Assembly: GCA_044867645.1 (NCBI GenBank)
Contig: JBIOVI010000017.1
Coordinates: forward strand, 1 to 64,000
DNA: 64,000 nucleotides
From: VRUE01 sp044867645
Lineage (GTDB): Bacteria; Actinomycetota; Thermoleophilia; Solirubrobacterales; 70-9
Direction: 5' to 3'
Shown here piece after piece: positions 15,008 through 23,784 of the stretch (position 1 is its first letter; each line of letters opens with the position of its first letter). Position numbers and translations under genes: made by a program. Under the pieces are notes generated by a model that saw nothing but the letters and a program-made list of their open reading frames with translations, searched no databases and was not told the DNA's origin.

Positions 15008-16239
15008 GCGCGGAAGGTCGTCGCGGAGTCGGCACTGGGCCCGGCGGCGGCGCCTGACTCTTTCATCGCCGCGATCTCCTCCTCGGAGTAGCCGGCCTCG
15101 CGCAACACCTCGTCGGTGTGCTCGCCGAAGGCGGGGGCCGGTCGCGTCGGGTCCCCCGGCGTGCGGCCCATCTTCACCGGCACGCCGAGCTGGCGTACAG
15201 GCCCAAGCTCAGGCTGCTCCATCTCGACCACCATCCGCCGCGCCCGCACCAGCTCGGAGTCGAGTGCCTCGTCGAGGTCGAGTACCGGCTCGATGCAGCA
15301 GTCGTGCTCGTCGTTGAAGGCGCGCCACTGCTCGCGGCTACGCGAGCGGAACACCTCCGCTACTTCGCGCCAGGCGTCGGAGCCGGGGGCCTCGAACTGC
15401 ACCTCGACCAGGTCGGGGCGACCGACGCCGTTGCAGAAGGCGGCCCAGAACTTCGGCTCCAGGGCGCCGCAAGTGACCCAACCGTCCGCGGCCTCGTAGG
15501 GCAGATAGCAGAGCAGCCCACCGGCCAGCTGCTGCTCGCCGCGCTGTGGCACCTCGCCGTCGCAGAAGTAGCGGCCGGCGACCATCGCCAGCCAAGAGAG
15601 CGCCCCGTCGGCCATCGAGACATCGACCATCTGCCCCTCGCCGGAGCGCTGCCGCTCGTGCAACGCGGCCATCACTCCGAAAGCAGCCATCAGGGCGCCC
15701 CCACCGAGGTCGGCTATCTGCCCCCCGGCCTGGACGGGCGGACCGTCCTTGGCGCCGGTCAGGCCGAGTAGCCCGACCAGGCCGAGGTAGTTCATGTCGT
15801 GGCCAGCGCGCTGCGTGTAGGGGCCGTCCTGGCCATAGCCGGTGATCGCGCAGAAGACGATCGCCGGGTTCGCCTCGCGCATCCGCTCATAGCCAACCCC
15901 AAGCCGGTCGAGGACGCCAGGGCGGAAGCCGTCGAGGACGACGTCGTATTGCCCGACCAAGCGCAGCAGCGCCTCGCGCCCGGCCTCGCTCTTGAGGTCG
16001 AGCCGGATCGAGCGCTTGCCGCGGTTGAGCGAGAGGTAGAGCGCCGAGCGCGTGCCCAGCTCCTGCTGGTCCTCGCCGCCGTAGTAGGGAGGCGCCCAGC
16101 GGATGTAGTCGCCCATGCCGGTGTCCTCGACCTTCACCACCTCGGCGCCGAGGTCCGCCAGCAGCAGCGAGCAGAAGCCCCCGGGCAGGAGCCGGGTCAG
16201 GTCGAGGACCCTGACGTCGCTAAGCGGGAGATCGCTCAC
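15004..16239 (-). CDS. Family III CoA transferase (CaiB/BaiF)
   Basis: The 411-residue protein shows family III hallmarks: VRVLDLTRLLPGGFCSLLLA at the start, GAEVVKVEDTGMGDYIR, NRGKRSIRLDLKS, GHDMNYLGLVGLLG with the catalytic Asp (about residue 165), and VDVSMADGALSW. It closely resembles alpha-methylacyl-CoA racemase and formyl/carnitine CoA-transferase groups, so it would move CoA between acids or racemise a 2-methyl acyl-CoA. The GTG at 16239 overlaps the 3' end of the BKACE gene by 20 bp. It is part of the five-gene operon. Confidence 0.9.
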   Translation of the reverse strand: MSDLPLSDVRVLDLTRLLPGGFCSLLLADLGAEVVKVEDTGMGDYIRWAPPYYGGEDQQELGTRSALYLSLNRGKRSIRLDLKSEAGREALLRLVGQYDVVLDGFRPGVLDRLGVGYERMREANPAIVFCAITGYGQDGPYTQRAGHDMNYLGLVGLLGLTGAKDGPPVQAGGQIADLGGGALMAAFGVMAALHERQRSGEGQMVDVSMADGALSWLAMVAGRYFCDGEVPQRGEQQLAGGLLCYLPYEAADGWVTCGALEPKFWAAFCNGVGRPDLVEVQFEAPGSDAWREVAEVFRSRSREQWRAFNDEHDCCIEPVLDLDEALDSELVRARRMVVEMEQPELGPVRQLGVPVKMGRTPGDPTRPAPAFGEHTDEVLREAGYSEEEIAAMKESGAAAGPSADSATTFRA

Positions 16240-17116
16240 GCTTGGGAACCCCCAAGAGCTCACGGGCCTCAGCCACCGTCGCGGCACGGCGGCCGACGTC
16301 CTCGGCCATCTGGCGCGCCTTGGCGATCAGGTCGCCGTTCGACCTCGCCATCTCGCCGTCCGGCAGGTAGAGATTGTCCTCGACTCCGGCGCGGACGTTG
16401 CCGCCCAGCACCAGCGCCGCACCGAGCAGCTTCCACTGGTCGCGCGAGATGCCGATCGTCTGCCACTGGTTCTCGCCCTCGGCGCCGCCAGGGATCTGGT
16501 CCGCCATGAAGCCGACGTTGCGCGGGGTCGGGCGAATGCCGCCGTTGACCCCCATCACCAGCGAGATCTGTAGCGGCGTCCGCTCCAGCAAGCCCATGTC
16601 GATCAGCGGGTCGAGGTTGGCGACGTGGCCGGCGTCGAAGCACTCGTGCTCGGGCTTGATGCCGAGGTCGCGCATCGCTGTGAGGAACTCGATGATCGTG
16701 TCGAAGCTGTTCTCGAAAACCGCCTTGAAGACGAAGTCCTTGCGCCGCGAGGAGTACTTGGCGTAGTTCATCGAGCTCATGTTGAGCGCCGCCACGTCGG
16801 GCCGTAGCGCCCGCAGGTACTCGATCCGCTTCTCGATCGGGATCCCGATCGCGCCGGTCGAGTAGTTGACGATCACGTCGCCGACCTCGGCCAGGATTGC
16901 CTCGGTGATCGCCCTGAAGTCCTCGATCTCGTAGGAGGGCGTGCCGTCTGGCTTGCGGGCGTGGATGTGAATCTGCGAGGCGCCCTCGTCGACCGCCCGC
17001 CGCGCCTCCGCCGCGTACTCCTCCGGGGTGTAGGGGATCGCCGGGCACTGGTCGCGGTTGGCGATCACGCCCGAGATGGAACAACTGATGACTACTGGAT
17101 CCTCAAACGAGCTCAT
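16220..17116 (-). CDS. BKACE family beta-keto acid cleavage enzyme (DUF849)
   Basis: The 298-residue protein belongs to the 3-keto-5-aminohexanoate cleavage enzyme family, which condenses a beta-keto acid with acetyl-CoA to give acetoacetate and a new acyl-CoA. Metal-binding and active-site motifs are visible: IHIHARKPDGTPSYE (His-x-His, about residues 50-52), VNYSTGA, and CFDAGHVANL. The canonical second half with GGNVRAGVEDNLYLPDG is present. The ATG overlaps the stop of the carboxyltransferase gene (ATGA). Its beta-keto acid substrate is unknown, but the operon implies that the product feeds into CoA-ester oxidation. Confidence 0.9.
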   Translation of the reverse strand: MSSFEDPVVISCSISGVIANRDQCPAIPYTPEEYAAEARRAVDEGASQIHIHARKPDGTPSYEIEDFRAITEAILAEVGDVIVNYSTGAIGIPIEKRIEYLRALRPDVAALNMSSMNYAKYSSRRKDFVFKAVFENSFDTIIEFLTAMRDLGIKPEHECFDAGHVANLDPLIDMGLLERTPLQISLVMGVNGGIRPTPRNVGFMADQIPGGAEGENQWQTIGISRDQWKLLGAALVLGGNVRAGVEDNLYLPDGEMARSNGDLIAKARQMAEDVGRRAATVAEARELLGVPKRERSPA

Positions 17117-18708
17117 ACCGGCATCACCCCGTGGCGTTTCTTCGGCTTCTCCACGTGTTTGTTGCGTGCCATCCGCAGCGCCTTGACGATCGTCGGCCGG
17201 GTCTCGCGCGGATCGATGATGTCGTCGATCACCGCGTTGCCGGCGGCGATGTAGGGGTCGATTTGCTCGCGGACCGCGTTCAGCATCGCCTCGCGGGTGG
17301 CGTCCGGGTCCTCGGAGGCCTCGATCGCCGAACGGCCGATGATGTTGACCGCGCCCTCGGCGCCCATCACCGAGATCTCGGCGCCGGGCCAGGCGACAAT
17401 CAGGTCGGGCTCGTACGCCTTGCCGCACATCACGTAGTAGCCGGCGCCGTAGGCCTTGCGCACGATCACCGTCACCTTCGGCACCGTGGCGCGGCTGACC
17501 GCGTAGAGCATCTTCGCCCCGTGGCGGATGATCCCCGCGTGCTCGACTTTCGCCCCGACCATGAAGCCGGGCACGTCCTGGAGGAAGACGAGCGGCACGT
17601 TGAAGGCGTCGCAGAGGTTGATGAAGCGCGCCGCCTTGTCGGCTGAGTCGTTGTCGAGGATGCCGGCCAGCTGCTTGGGTTGGTTGGCGACGATCCCGAC
17701 CGGCTGGCCGCCGAAGCGGGCGAAGCAGGTGATCAGCGTCTTGGCGAACTTCGGCTTGATGTCGAACCACTCGCCGTCGTCGACTATCTCGCCGATCACG
17801 TCGTACATGTCGTAGGGCTGGCGCGATGACTCGGGGACGATCTCCAGCAGCTTCTCCGACATGCGGTCGTCGGGATCGCTGGTCGGCACGATCGGTGGCT
17901 TCTGCTCGCAATCGGAGGGGAAGTAGGAGAGGTACTGCTTGACCTTGGCGATGCATTCCTCGTCGTCCTTCACCTCGAGGTCCCCCACCCCCGATTTGCG
18001 GCAGTGGACCTTGGCCCCGCCCAGCTCCTCCATCGTGATGTCCTCGCCGGTGACGGCTTTGGTCAGGTGCGGGCCGGCGAGCGCCATCGCGCCCTGGCCG
18101 GAGACCATCGGCACGAAGTCCGAGAGCGCCGGGATGTAGGCGGTACCGGCGGCACAGGGGCCCATCATCGCCGCGACCATCGGGATCACGCCCGACATTT
18201 CGACCTCCTCGCGGAAGAGATGGCCGGAACCGGCGAACAGCGAGCCGGCCGCCTCCTGGATGCGGGCGCCCGCCGAGTCGAGCAGCCAGATGAAGGGCAT
18301 ACGCTTGCTCAGCGCCATCTCGCGCAGGCGGGTGACCTTGAGCTCGCCGGTCATCCCCATCGAGCCAGCCATCACGGTGAAGTCGTAGGCAGCGATGCAG
18401 CAGGGACGGCCGTCGACGTCGCCCCAGCCGGTGATCACGCCGTCGGCCGGCGCCTCCTTGCCCTCCATCGCCCGCTGCGCGAAGTGAGGCCGGCCGTGGA
18501 TCCCCATCTCGACGAAGCTGCCCTCATCGACCAGCAGCTCGATCCGCTCGCGCGCGGTCAACTTGCCGCGCTCGTGCTGCTTGGCGATCTTCTCCTCGCC
18601 GCCGCCGAGCCTCGCCTTCCCGCGCCGCTCGTGCAGCTGCTCGGTCAGGTCGCCCAACGGGGCGGTCCCCGGCAGGAGGTTCTTCGCTTCTTGTTCGGTG
18701 CTCCCCAT
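17113..18708 (-). CDS. Acyl-CoA carboxylase, carboxyltransferase (beta) subunit
   Basis: The 531-residue protein has N- and C-terminal carboxyltransferase halves. The N-terminal half carries LTARERIELLVDEGSFVEMG and LLDSAGARIQEAAGSLF; the C-terminal half carries FLQDVPGFMVGAKVEHAGII and RKAYGAGYYVMCGKAYEPD. This resembles propionyl-, methylcrotonyl- or geranyl-CoA carboxylase beta subunits, which take carboxylate from biotin to an acyl-CoA. No biotin carboxylase (alpha) subunit is in the window; a free-standing biotin carrier lies at 36818. The ATG at 18708 is 2 bp after the hydratase stop. Confidence 0.9.
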   Translation of the reverse strand: MGSTEQEAKNLLPGTAPLGDLTEQLHERRGKARLGGGEEKIAKQHERGKLTARERIELLVDEGSFVEMGIHGRPHFAQRAMEGKEAPADGVITGWGDVDGRPCCIAAYDFTVMAGSMGMTGELKVTRLREMALSKRMPFIWLLDSAGARIQEAAGSLFAGSGHLFREEVEMSGVIPMVAAMMGPCAAGTAYIPALSDFVPMVSGQGAMALAGPHLTKAVTGEDITMEELGGAKVHCRKSGVGDLEVKDDEECIAKVKQYLSYFPSDCEQKPPIVPTSDPDDRMSEKLLEIVPESSRQPYDMYDVIGEIVDDGEWFDIKPKFAKTLITCFARFGGQPVGIVANQPKQLAGILDNDSADKAARFINLCDAFNVPLVFLQDVPGFMVGAKVEHAGIIRHGAKMLYAVSRATVPKVTVIVRKAYGAGYYVMCGKAYEPDLIVAWPGAEISVMGAEGAVNIIGRSAIEASEDPDATREAMLNAVREQIDPYIAAGNAVIDDIIDPRETRPTIVKALRMARNKHVEKPKKRHGVMPV

Positions 18709-18710
18709 CC

Positions 18711-19505
18711 CTACCTGCCTTTCCACTGCGGCTCGCGCTTCTCGAAGAATGCGGCGACGCCCTCGACGATGTCCTCGGTCGAGAAGGTGAGCGAGAGCTG
18801 CGAGCGCAGGTAGTCGAGCGCGTCGTCGACCGCCATGTCCTGCTGGCGGTACATCGCGTCGTGGCCGAGCCGCATCAGCACTGGGCTCTTGGAGGCCAGC
18901 TTGCCCGCCCACTCGGCGACCGCGGCGTCGAACTCCGCCGCCGGCACGACCTTGTTCGCGAGCCCGTAGGAGACCGCCTGCTCGGCGCTCAGCCGCTCGC
19001 CCAGCAACATCATCTCGTTGACTTTCTTGCGCGGGACGTTGCGGTAGATGATCGCCATGATCATGTAGGGGAAGGCGCCGACGTTGATCTCCGGCGTGCC
19101 GAAGGTCGCTCCCTCTTTGGCGATCAGCAGGTCGCAGGAGAGGGCGAGGCCCATACCGCCTGCGAGCACGCGGCCATTGGCGGCGCAGAGCGAGGGCTTG
19201 CCCAGGCGCGGCATCAGGCGGAAGAACTCGAGGAAGAGGTCGGAGGCGAAGTGTTTGGCGACCAGCGGCACGTCGGCGGCGAAGCCCCCCAGGTCGGCGC
19301 CGGCGCAGAAGGCCTTGTCCCCGGCGCCGGTGAGGACGACGGCCCGCACCTCCTCGTCGTCGCGTGCGGTCTTCATCGCCTCGACCAGCTCGGCCAGCAT
19401 CTGGCCGGAGAGCATGTTGCGCTTCTCCGGGTTGTTCAGCGTCACCGTCGCTACCCCGTCGGCGACCTCGTACTTGACGACCTCGTAGTCCATGCGGCGG
19501 ACCAT
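18711..19505 (-). CDS. Enoyl-CoA hydratase/isomerase family protein
   Basis: This crotonase-fold protein of 264 residues contains GDKAFCAGADLGGF and ANGRVLAGGMGLALSCDLLI, the two oxyanion-hole regions, and FGTPEINVGAFPYM, where the catalytic Glu would lie. It should hydrate or isomerise an enoyl-CoA in the pathway of this operon. Two ATGs four codons apart (19505 and 19493) are possible and neither has a clear ribosome site. It is the first gene of the five-gene operon. The inverted-repeat operator at 19529-19553 lies 24 bp upstream. Confidence 0.85.
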   Translation of the reverse strand: MVRRMDYEVVKYEVADGVATVTLNNPEKRNMLSGQMLAELVEAMKTARDDEEVRAVVLTGAGDKAFCAGADLGGFAADVPLVAKHFASDLFLEFFRLMPRLGKPSLCAANGRVLAGGMGLALSCDLLIAKEGATFGTPEINVGAFPYMIMAIIYRNVPRKKVNEMMLLGERLSAEQAVSYGLANKVVPAAEFDAAVAEWAGKLASKSPVLMRLGHDAMYRQQDMAVDDALDYLRSQLSLTFSTEDIVEGVAAFFEKREPQWKGR

Positions 19506-19528
19506 AGCCGAAACCGCGCCTGTACTAG

Positions 19529-19553
19529 AAGTAGAAAGTGCTACTGTCTACTT
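19529..19553. promoter_or_regulatory. Inverted-repeat operator between divergent CoA operons
   Basis: AAGTAGA at 19529-19535 and TCTACTT at 19547-19553 form perfect 7-bp arms. A second overlapping inverted repeat, AGTAG-N6-CTACT, lies at 19530-19545. The site is between the hydratase-led operon and the acyl-CoA dehydrogenase gene, so one regulator could control both directions. Confidence 0.5.
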
Positions 19554-19603
19554 TGTCCTGGCGGCTCAGCCGCCCTTTTGAACCAGCGAACGGAGGAGAG
19601 ACA

Positions 19604-20821
19604 GTGGCGACCGCAACGACGAACGGCTCAAAGGTCATCAAGCCCGACTTCGAGGCGGGCCGCAAGCACTTCATCTTCAGCCAAGAGCACGAAGACCTGC
19701 GCGAGTCGATGCAGACCTGGGTCCGTAAGGAGCTCTGGCCACACCGCAACGAGTGGGAGGACACCTACTGGCCGACCGAGAAGATGAAGCGGGCGGGGGA
19801 GCTCGGCTTCCTCGGCCTCTGCTTCCCGGAGGAGTACGGCGGCCAGGGCGGCGACTACTACTACTCGCTGGTTCGCGCCGAATGCATGAGCTACTCCGGC
19901 TCGGGAGGCACCAACATGGGCTTTGCGGTGCAGACCGACATGGTGCTGCCGCCGATCCACCTGCTCGGCAGCGAGGAGCAGAAGCAGCGCTACCTGACGC
20001 CCGGCCTCAAGGGCGAGAAGGTGGGGTGCCTGGGGATCACCGAGCCCGGCGCCGGCTCCGACGTCGCCGGCATCCGCACGACGGCGATCCGCGACGGCGA
20101 CGAATACGTGATCAACGGCTCCAAGACCTTCATTACCAACGGACCGCGTGCCGACTTCATCGTCCTCGTCGCCAAGACCGACCCGGAGGAGCGCCACGCG
20201 GGCATCACCCTCTTCGTCGTCGACCTGCGCGACGAGAACGGCGAGAAGGTCCCCGGCTTCAGCGTCTCCGCCGAGCTGGAGAAGATGGGGATGCACGCCT
20301 CAGACACCGGCGAGCTGGCGTTCGAAGACGTCCGCGTCCCGGCCAGCGCCGTGCTAGGCGAGGAGGGCAAAGGCTTCTACCACATCGCCTGGGAGCTCCA
20401 GGGAGAGCGGCTGGTCGCCGCCGCCGGTTGCCATGCCGGCGCGGAAAGGATGATCGAGAAGACGCTCGAGTACGCCAAGGAACGCGAAGCCTTTGGCCGC
20501 CCGATCGGCAAGTTCCAGGCGATCCGCCACAAGTTCGCCGAGATGGCGACCAAGGCTGAGGCGGCGAAACAGTTCACCTACGCGACCGCCTGGCGCTTCG
20601 CCAACGGCGAGTACCCGGTGCGGGAGATCACGATGGCGAAGCTCTTCGCATCGCGCATGGCCTGCGAGGTCGCCGACGACTGCATCCAGATCCTCGGCGG
20701 CTACGGCTACATGAAGGAGTACGAGATCGAGCGCGCCTACCGCGACGTCCGGCTCAACCGGATCGGTGCCGGCACCGACGAGGTAATGCTCGACGTGATC
20801 GGCCGCAGCTACGGGCTTTAA
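19604..20821 (+). CDS. Acyl-CoA dehydrogenase
   Basis: This 405-residue flavoprotein has the acyl-CoA dehydrogenase layout: helical N-domain, the CLGITEPGAGSDVAGIRT beta-domain signature, INGSKTFITNG, AFGRPIGKFQAIRHK and a C-terminal helical domain with QILGGYGYMKEYEIER. The catalytic-base Glu position falls in YEIER or nearby. It would oxidise an acyl-CoA to the 2-enoyl-CoA and pass electrons to ETF. I chose the GTG at 19604 because GGAGGAGAG sits just upstream; an upstream in-frame start lacks a ribosome site. It is divergent from the five-gene CoA operon. Confidence 0.9.
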   Translation: MATATTNGSKVIKPDFEAGRKHFIFSQEHEDLRESMQTWVRKELWPHRNEWEDTYWPTEKMKRAGELGFLGLCFPEEYGGQGGDYYYSLVRAECMSYSGSGGTNMGFAVQTDMVLPPIHLLGSEEQKQRYLTPGLKGEKVGCLGITEPGAGSDVAGIRTTAIRDGDEYVINGSKTFITNGPRADFIVLVAKTDPEERHAGITLFVVDLRDENGEKVPGFSVSAELEKMGMHASDTGELAFEDVRVPASAVLGEEGKGFYHIAWELQGERLVAAAGCHAGAERMIEKTLEYAKEREAFGRPIGKFQAIRHKFAEMATKAEAAKQFTYATAWRFANGEYPVREITMAKLFASRMACEVADDCIQILGGYGYMKEYEIERAYRDVRLNRIGAGTDEVMLDVIGRSYGL

Positions 20822-20839
20822 GCCGCCCTCTGGCTCGCC

Positions 20840-22528
20840 CTACCCAGCACTCGGGGCGGTGGCTTCAACCGCCGCTTCGAGGTGCTGGTGAACCTGCTGG
20901 ATCACCACCGAGCCCTCGCCCACCGCTGAGGCAACCCGCTTGACCGCACCGCGGCGCACGTCGCCGACGGCGAAGACGCCGGGCAGGCTCGTCTCCAGCA
21001 TCTGGCGCTCGGAGGGATGGGTGCTCTCCGCGCTGACGTCCCGGCCGGTCAGCACATAACCCCACTCATCGCGCTCGACCCGCGCCGGCAGCCACTCGGT
21101 CCCGGGCCTGGCGCCGATCATGATGAAGAGGCCCCCGGCCTCCAGAGTCTGCTCTTCCCCCGAGGCCCGGTCGCGCAGGGTCAGGGCCTCCAGACGTCCG
21201 TCGCCCCCGCCGTCCGCGATCTCCGTCCCCAGCATGACCTCGACGTTGCCGGCCGCGGCGATCTCGTGACGCAGGTAGCTCGACATGCTTGCGGCAAGGG
21301 ACGGGCCACGCACGATCAGGGTCACCCGCTCGGCGTAGCGAGCGAGGTGCATCGCGGCCTGCCCGGCCGAGTTGCCGCCGCCGACGACGAAGGTGCGACG
21401 ACCGGCGAGCGCTTTTGCCTCGGACGCCGAAGCGCCGTAGAAGACCCCGCTCCCCTCCAGCTCCACCAGCGCCGGGATCTCCAGTCGCCGGTAGGAGACG
21501 CCGCAGGCGAGCACCACGGACGCCGTCTGTACCTCCGTCCCATCGGAGAGCCTCAGCGTGTGCAGGCGCTCGCCCGGCCGCAGCTCGACCACCCGTCGCA
21601 TGAGGACGAACGAGGTGCCAAAGACCCAGGCCTGCTGGTAGGCACGCTGGGCAAGCTCGGCGCCGCTGACCCCGCGCGAGAAGCCGAGGTAGTTACGGAT
21701 CAGTGAGCTGGACCCCGCCTGACCGCCGATCGCCTCGCCCTCGACGACCAGAGCTCGCATCCCCTCCGAGGATGCGTAGACAGCCGCGGCCAGGCCGGCG
21801 GGGCCGGCGCCGATCACGACCACGTCGAATTCGCGCTCCTCGCCCAGCTCGGTGCTGACCCCGAAAGCATCGGCCAGGTCGACGTTGGAGGGGTCGACCA
21901 GGATACGGCCGTCGCGCACGCGAGCGACCGGCACCGCGGCGTCCTCGCGACCGGCCTCGTCGAGCAGCGCTCGACCCGCGGCCGATTCGGGCGCGAGGAA
22001 GACGTGCGGGACGCCGTTACGGCCGAGCACGTTGCGCAGCTCGTGCGCCCTGCGCGAGTGCGGCACGGCGACGATCGCGATCTCACCCTGAAGCGGCGAC
22101 TCGGCCCGCGCCCACTCGAAGAGGAACTCGGCGACGGTGCGGTGGAACAGCTCGTCGGGGGAACCGTGCGGCTTCAGCACGTAATAGTCGATGCGGCCAA
22201 GCGCCATCGCCTCGAAGATCGCCTCGGAGGTGTCGCGGTCGGCCCAGGCGCCCCACTCGATCAACAGCCCGCGTTTGGCGCTCGGATGCAGCGCTTTAAC
22301 CCGCGCCAGCAGCTCGGCGCCGGTCGTCTCGCGCAGCCACTGATCGGCGAGGACCAGAGCGACCGGCTCGCCGGCGTCGCGCAGCGCCTCCAGCGCGGTC
22401 AGGGCGGCGGCGGCGGAGCGCTCGGCGCGGACCGCGTAGTCGCTTCCGTAGCGGCGGCGGAGCTGCTGCTCGGTGCGAGCAAGGCACCTCTGCTCTTCAT
22501 CGACGACGAGCAGAACCGGTAGCCCCAT
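20840..22528 (-). CDS. Response-regulator receiver fused to thioredoxin reductase-like flavoprotein
   Basis: The product has about 562 residues. Residues 1-130 are a receiver domain with LLVVDEEQ, the phospho-acceptor Asp in LVLADQWL and the conserved Lys in YVLKPHGSP. A glutaredoxin-like linker without cysteines follows (about 150-220). Residues 235-560 are a TrxR-type FAD/NADPH unit (DVVVIGAGPAGLAAAVYASS, TFVVGGGNSAGQAA, GVFAVGDVRRG). The CxxC redox pair of thioredoxin reductase is absent: YGASASE occupies its place. It is divergent from an acyl-CoA dehydrogenase gene. Redox output under phospho-control is a reasonable idea, but the partner is unknown. Confidence 0.85.
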   Translation of the reverse strand: MGLPVLLVVDEEQRCLARTEQQLRRRYGSDYAVRAERSAAAALTALEALRDAGEPVALVLADQWLRETTGAELLARVKALHPSAKRGLLIEWGAWADRDTSEAIFEAMALGRIDYYVLKPHGSPDELFHRTVAEFLFEWARAESPLQGEIAIVAVPHSRRAHELRNVLGRNGVPHVFLAPESAAGRALLDEAGREDAAVPVARVRDGRILVDPSNVDLADAFGVSTELGEEREFDVVVIGAGPAGLAAAVYASSEGMRALVVEGEAIGGQAGSSSLIRNYLGFSRGVSGAELAQRAYQQAWVFGTSFVLMRRVVELRPGERLHTLRLSDGTEVQTASVVLACGVSYRRLEIPALVELEGSGVFYGASASEAKALAGRRTFVVGGGNSAGQAAMHLARYAERVTLIVRGPSLAASMSSYLRHEIAAAGNVEVMLGTEIADGGGDGRLEALTLRDRASGEEQTLEAGGLFIMIGARPGTEWLPARVERDEWGYVLTGRDVSAESTHPSERQMLETSLPGVFAVGDVRRGAVKRVASAVGEGSVVIQQVHQHLEAAVEATAPSAG

Positions 22529-22567
22529 GCGGCGATGGTACTTGCGCAAGCGTTACCGTCCCAAGCG

Positions 22568-23746
22568 ATGACGGTGGTCAAGGACAGCGGTGCGCGGGCG
22601 ACGCTGCCGCCCTTCGCGGACGAGCACGAGGAACTGCGCGAGACGGTCAGCCGCTTCGTTTCGAAGGAGATCGCGCCGAACGTCGACGAGTGGGAGGCGG
22701 CGCGCGAATTCCCCCGCGAGCTCTATGTCCGCTGTGCCGAGCTCGGCTTCCTCGGGCTGAAGTTCCCGGAGCGCTACGGCGGCCAGGGCGGCACCCACCT
22801 GCACGACGCGATCTGGGTCGAGGAGCTGGCCCGTTCGGGCGGCTCCGGTGGCGTCGCCGCCGGGCTCAACGCCCACACCTCGATCGCGATGCCGCCGATC
22901 TTCAACTTCGGCACGGAGGAGCAGAAGCAGCGCTGGCTGGTCCCCGGGATCGCCGGCGAGAAGATCGGTGCGCTGGGGATCACCGAGCCCGGCGCCGGCT
23001 CCGACGTCGCCGGCATCTCGACCTTCGCCGAGCGGGTCGAGGGCGGCTACGTCGTCAACGGCTCCAAGACCTTCATCACCAACGGCGTCCGCGCCGACTT
23101 CCTCGTCTGCGCCTGCAAGACGACCAAGGAGGGCGGCCACCACGGCATCTCCTTCCTCGTCCTCGAGCGCGAGATGCCCGGCTACGAGGTCGCGCAGAAG
23201 CTGGAGAAGATGGGCTGGCACTCCTCGGACACCGGCGAGCTGGCCTTCAGCGACGTCGAGGTGCCGGAGGAGAACCTGCTCGGCGAGGAAAACGAGGGCT
23301 TCAAGCTGATCATGTTCAACTTCGCCTGGGAGCGGCTGCTGATGGCGATCGGCGCGGTCGGGGCGATGCAGCGCCTGATCGAGCGGACCGTCGAATATGC
23401 CCTCGACCGCGAAGCCTTCGGTCGCCCGATCGGCAAGTTCCAGGCGATCCGCCACCAGATCGCCGAGATGGCGACCAAGGCCGAGGCCGCCCGCGCCCTC
23501 ACCTACAACGCCCTGCGCCTCTTCCACGAGGGCCACGACTGCATCAAAGACGTGACGATGGCGAAGCTGGTCACCCAGCGCGCCGTCCTAGAGATCGCCG
23601 ACCAATCCCTCCAGATCCACGGCGGCTACGGCTACATGCGCGAGTACGGCATCGAGCGAGCCGTCCGCGACGCCCGCCTCGGCCCGATCGGCGGCGGCAC
23701 CGACGAGGTGATGAAGGAGATCCTCGGCAAGCTGATGGGGTTGTAG
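22568..23746 (+). CDS. Acyl-CoA dehydrogenase
   Basis: The 392-residue protein has the same layout as the dehydrogenase at 19604: LGITEPGAGSDVAGIST, VNGSKTFITNG, FGRPIGKFQAIRHQ and IHGGYGYMREYGIER. Strong similarity suggests an old duplication with a changed acyl chain preference. The ATG at 22568 (MTVVKDSG) was preferred to an upstream in-frame start that would overlap the divergent reductase promoter. The last 31 bp of this gene recur at 24401-24431, after a GNAT gene. Confidence 0.9.
   Translation: MTVVKDSGARATLPPFADEHEELRETVSRFVSKEIAPNVDEWEAAREFPRELYVRCAELGFLGLKFPERYGGQGGTHLHDAIWVEELARSGGSGGVAAGLNAHTSIAMPPIFNFGTEEQKQRWLVPGIAGEKIGALGITEPGAGSDVAGISTFAERVEGGYVVNGSKTFITNGVRADFLVCACKTTKEGGHHGISFLVLEREMPGYEVAQKLEKMGWHSSDTGELAFSDVEVPEENLLGEENEGFKLIMFNFAWERLLMAIGAVGAMQRLIERTVEYALDREAFGRPIGKFQAIRHQIAEMATKAEAARALTYNALRLFHEGHDCIKDVTMAKLVTQRAVLEIADQSLQIHGGYGYMREYGIERAVRDARLGPIGGGTDEVMKEILGKLMGL
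23716..23746 (+). repeat. Direct repeat, copy 1 (3' end of acyl-CoA dehydrogenase)
   Basis: This 31-bp stretch, from GGAGATCCTCGGCAAG to GATGGGGTTGTAG, is repeated at 24401-24431 with 2 differences. It includes the dehydrogenase stop codon. Confidence 0.7.
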
Positions 23747-23784
23747 TCCAAGGCGCTGCTGTTAATCCGTGAAGTTCTGGATCG

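Noticed and set aside
22541..22550. Palindrome CTTGCGCAAG between the fused reductase gene and the dehydrogenase gene
   Set aside because: Ten bases of symmetry are too short to support an operator on their own.
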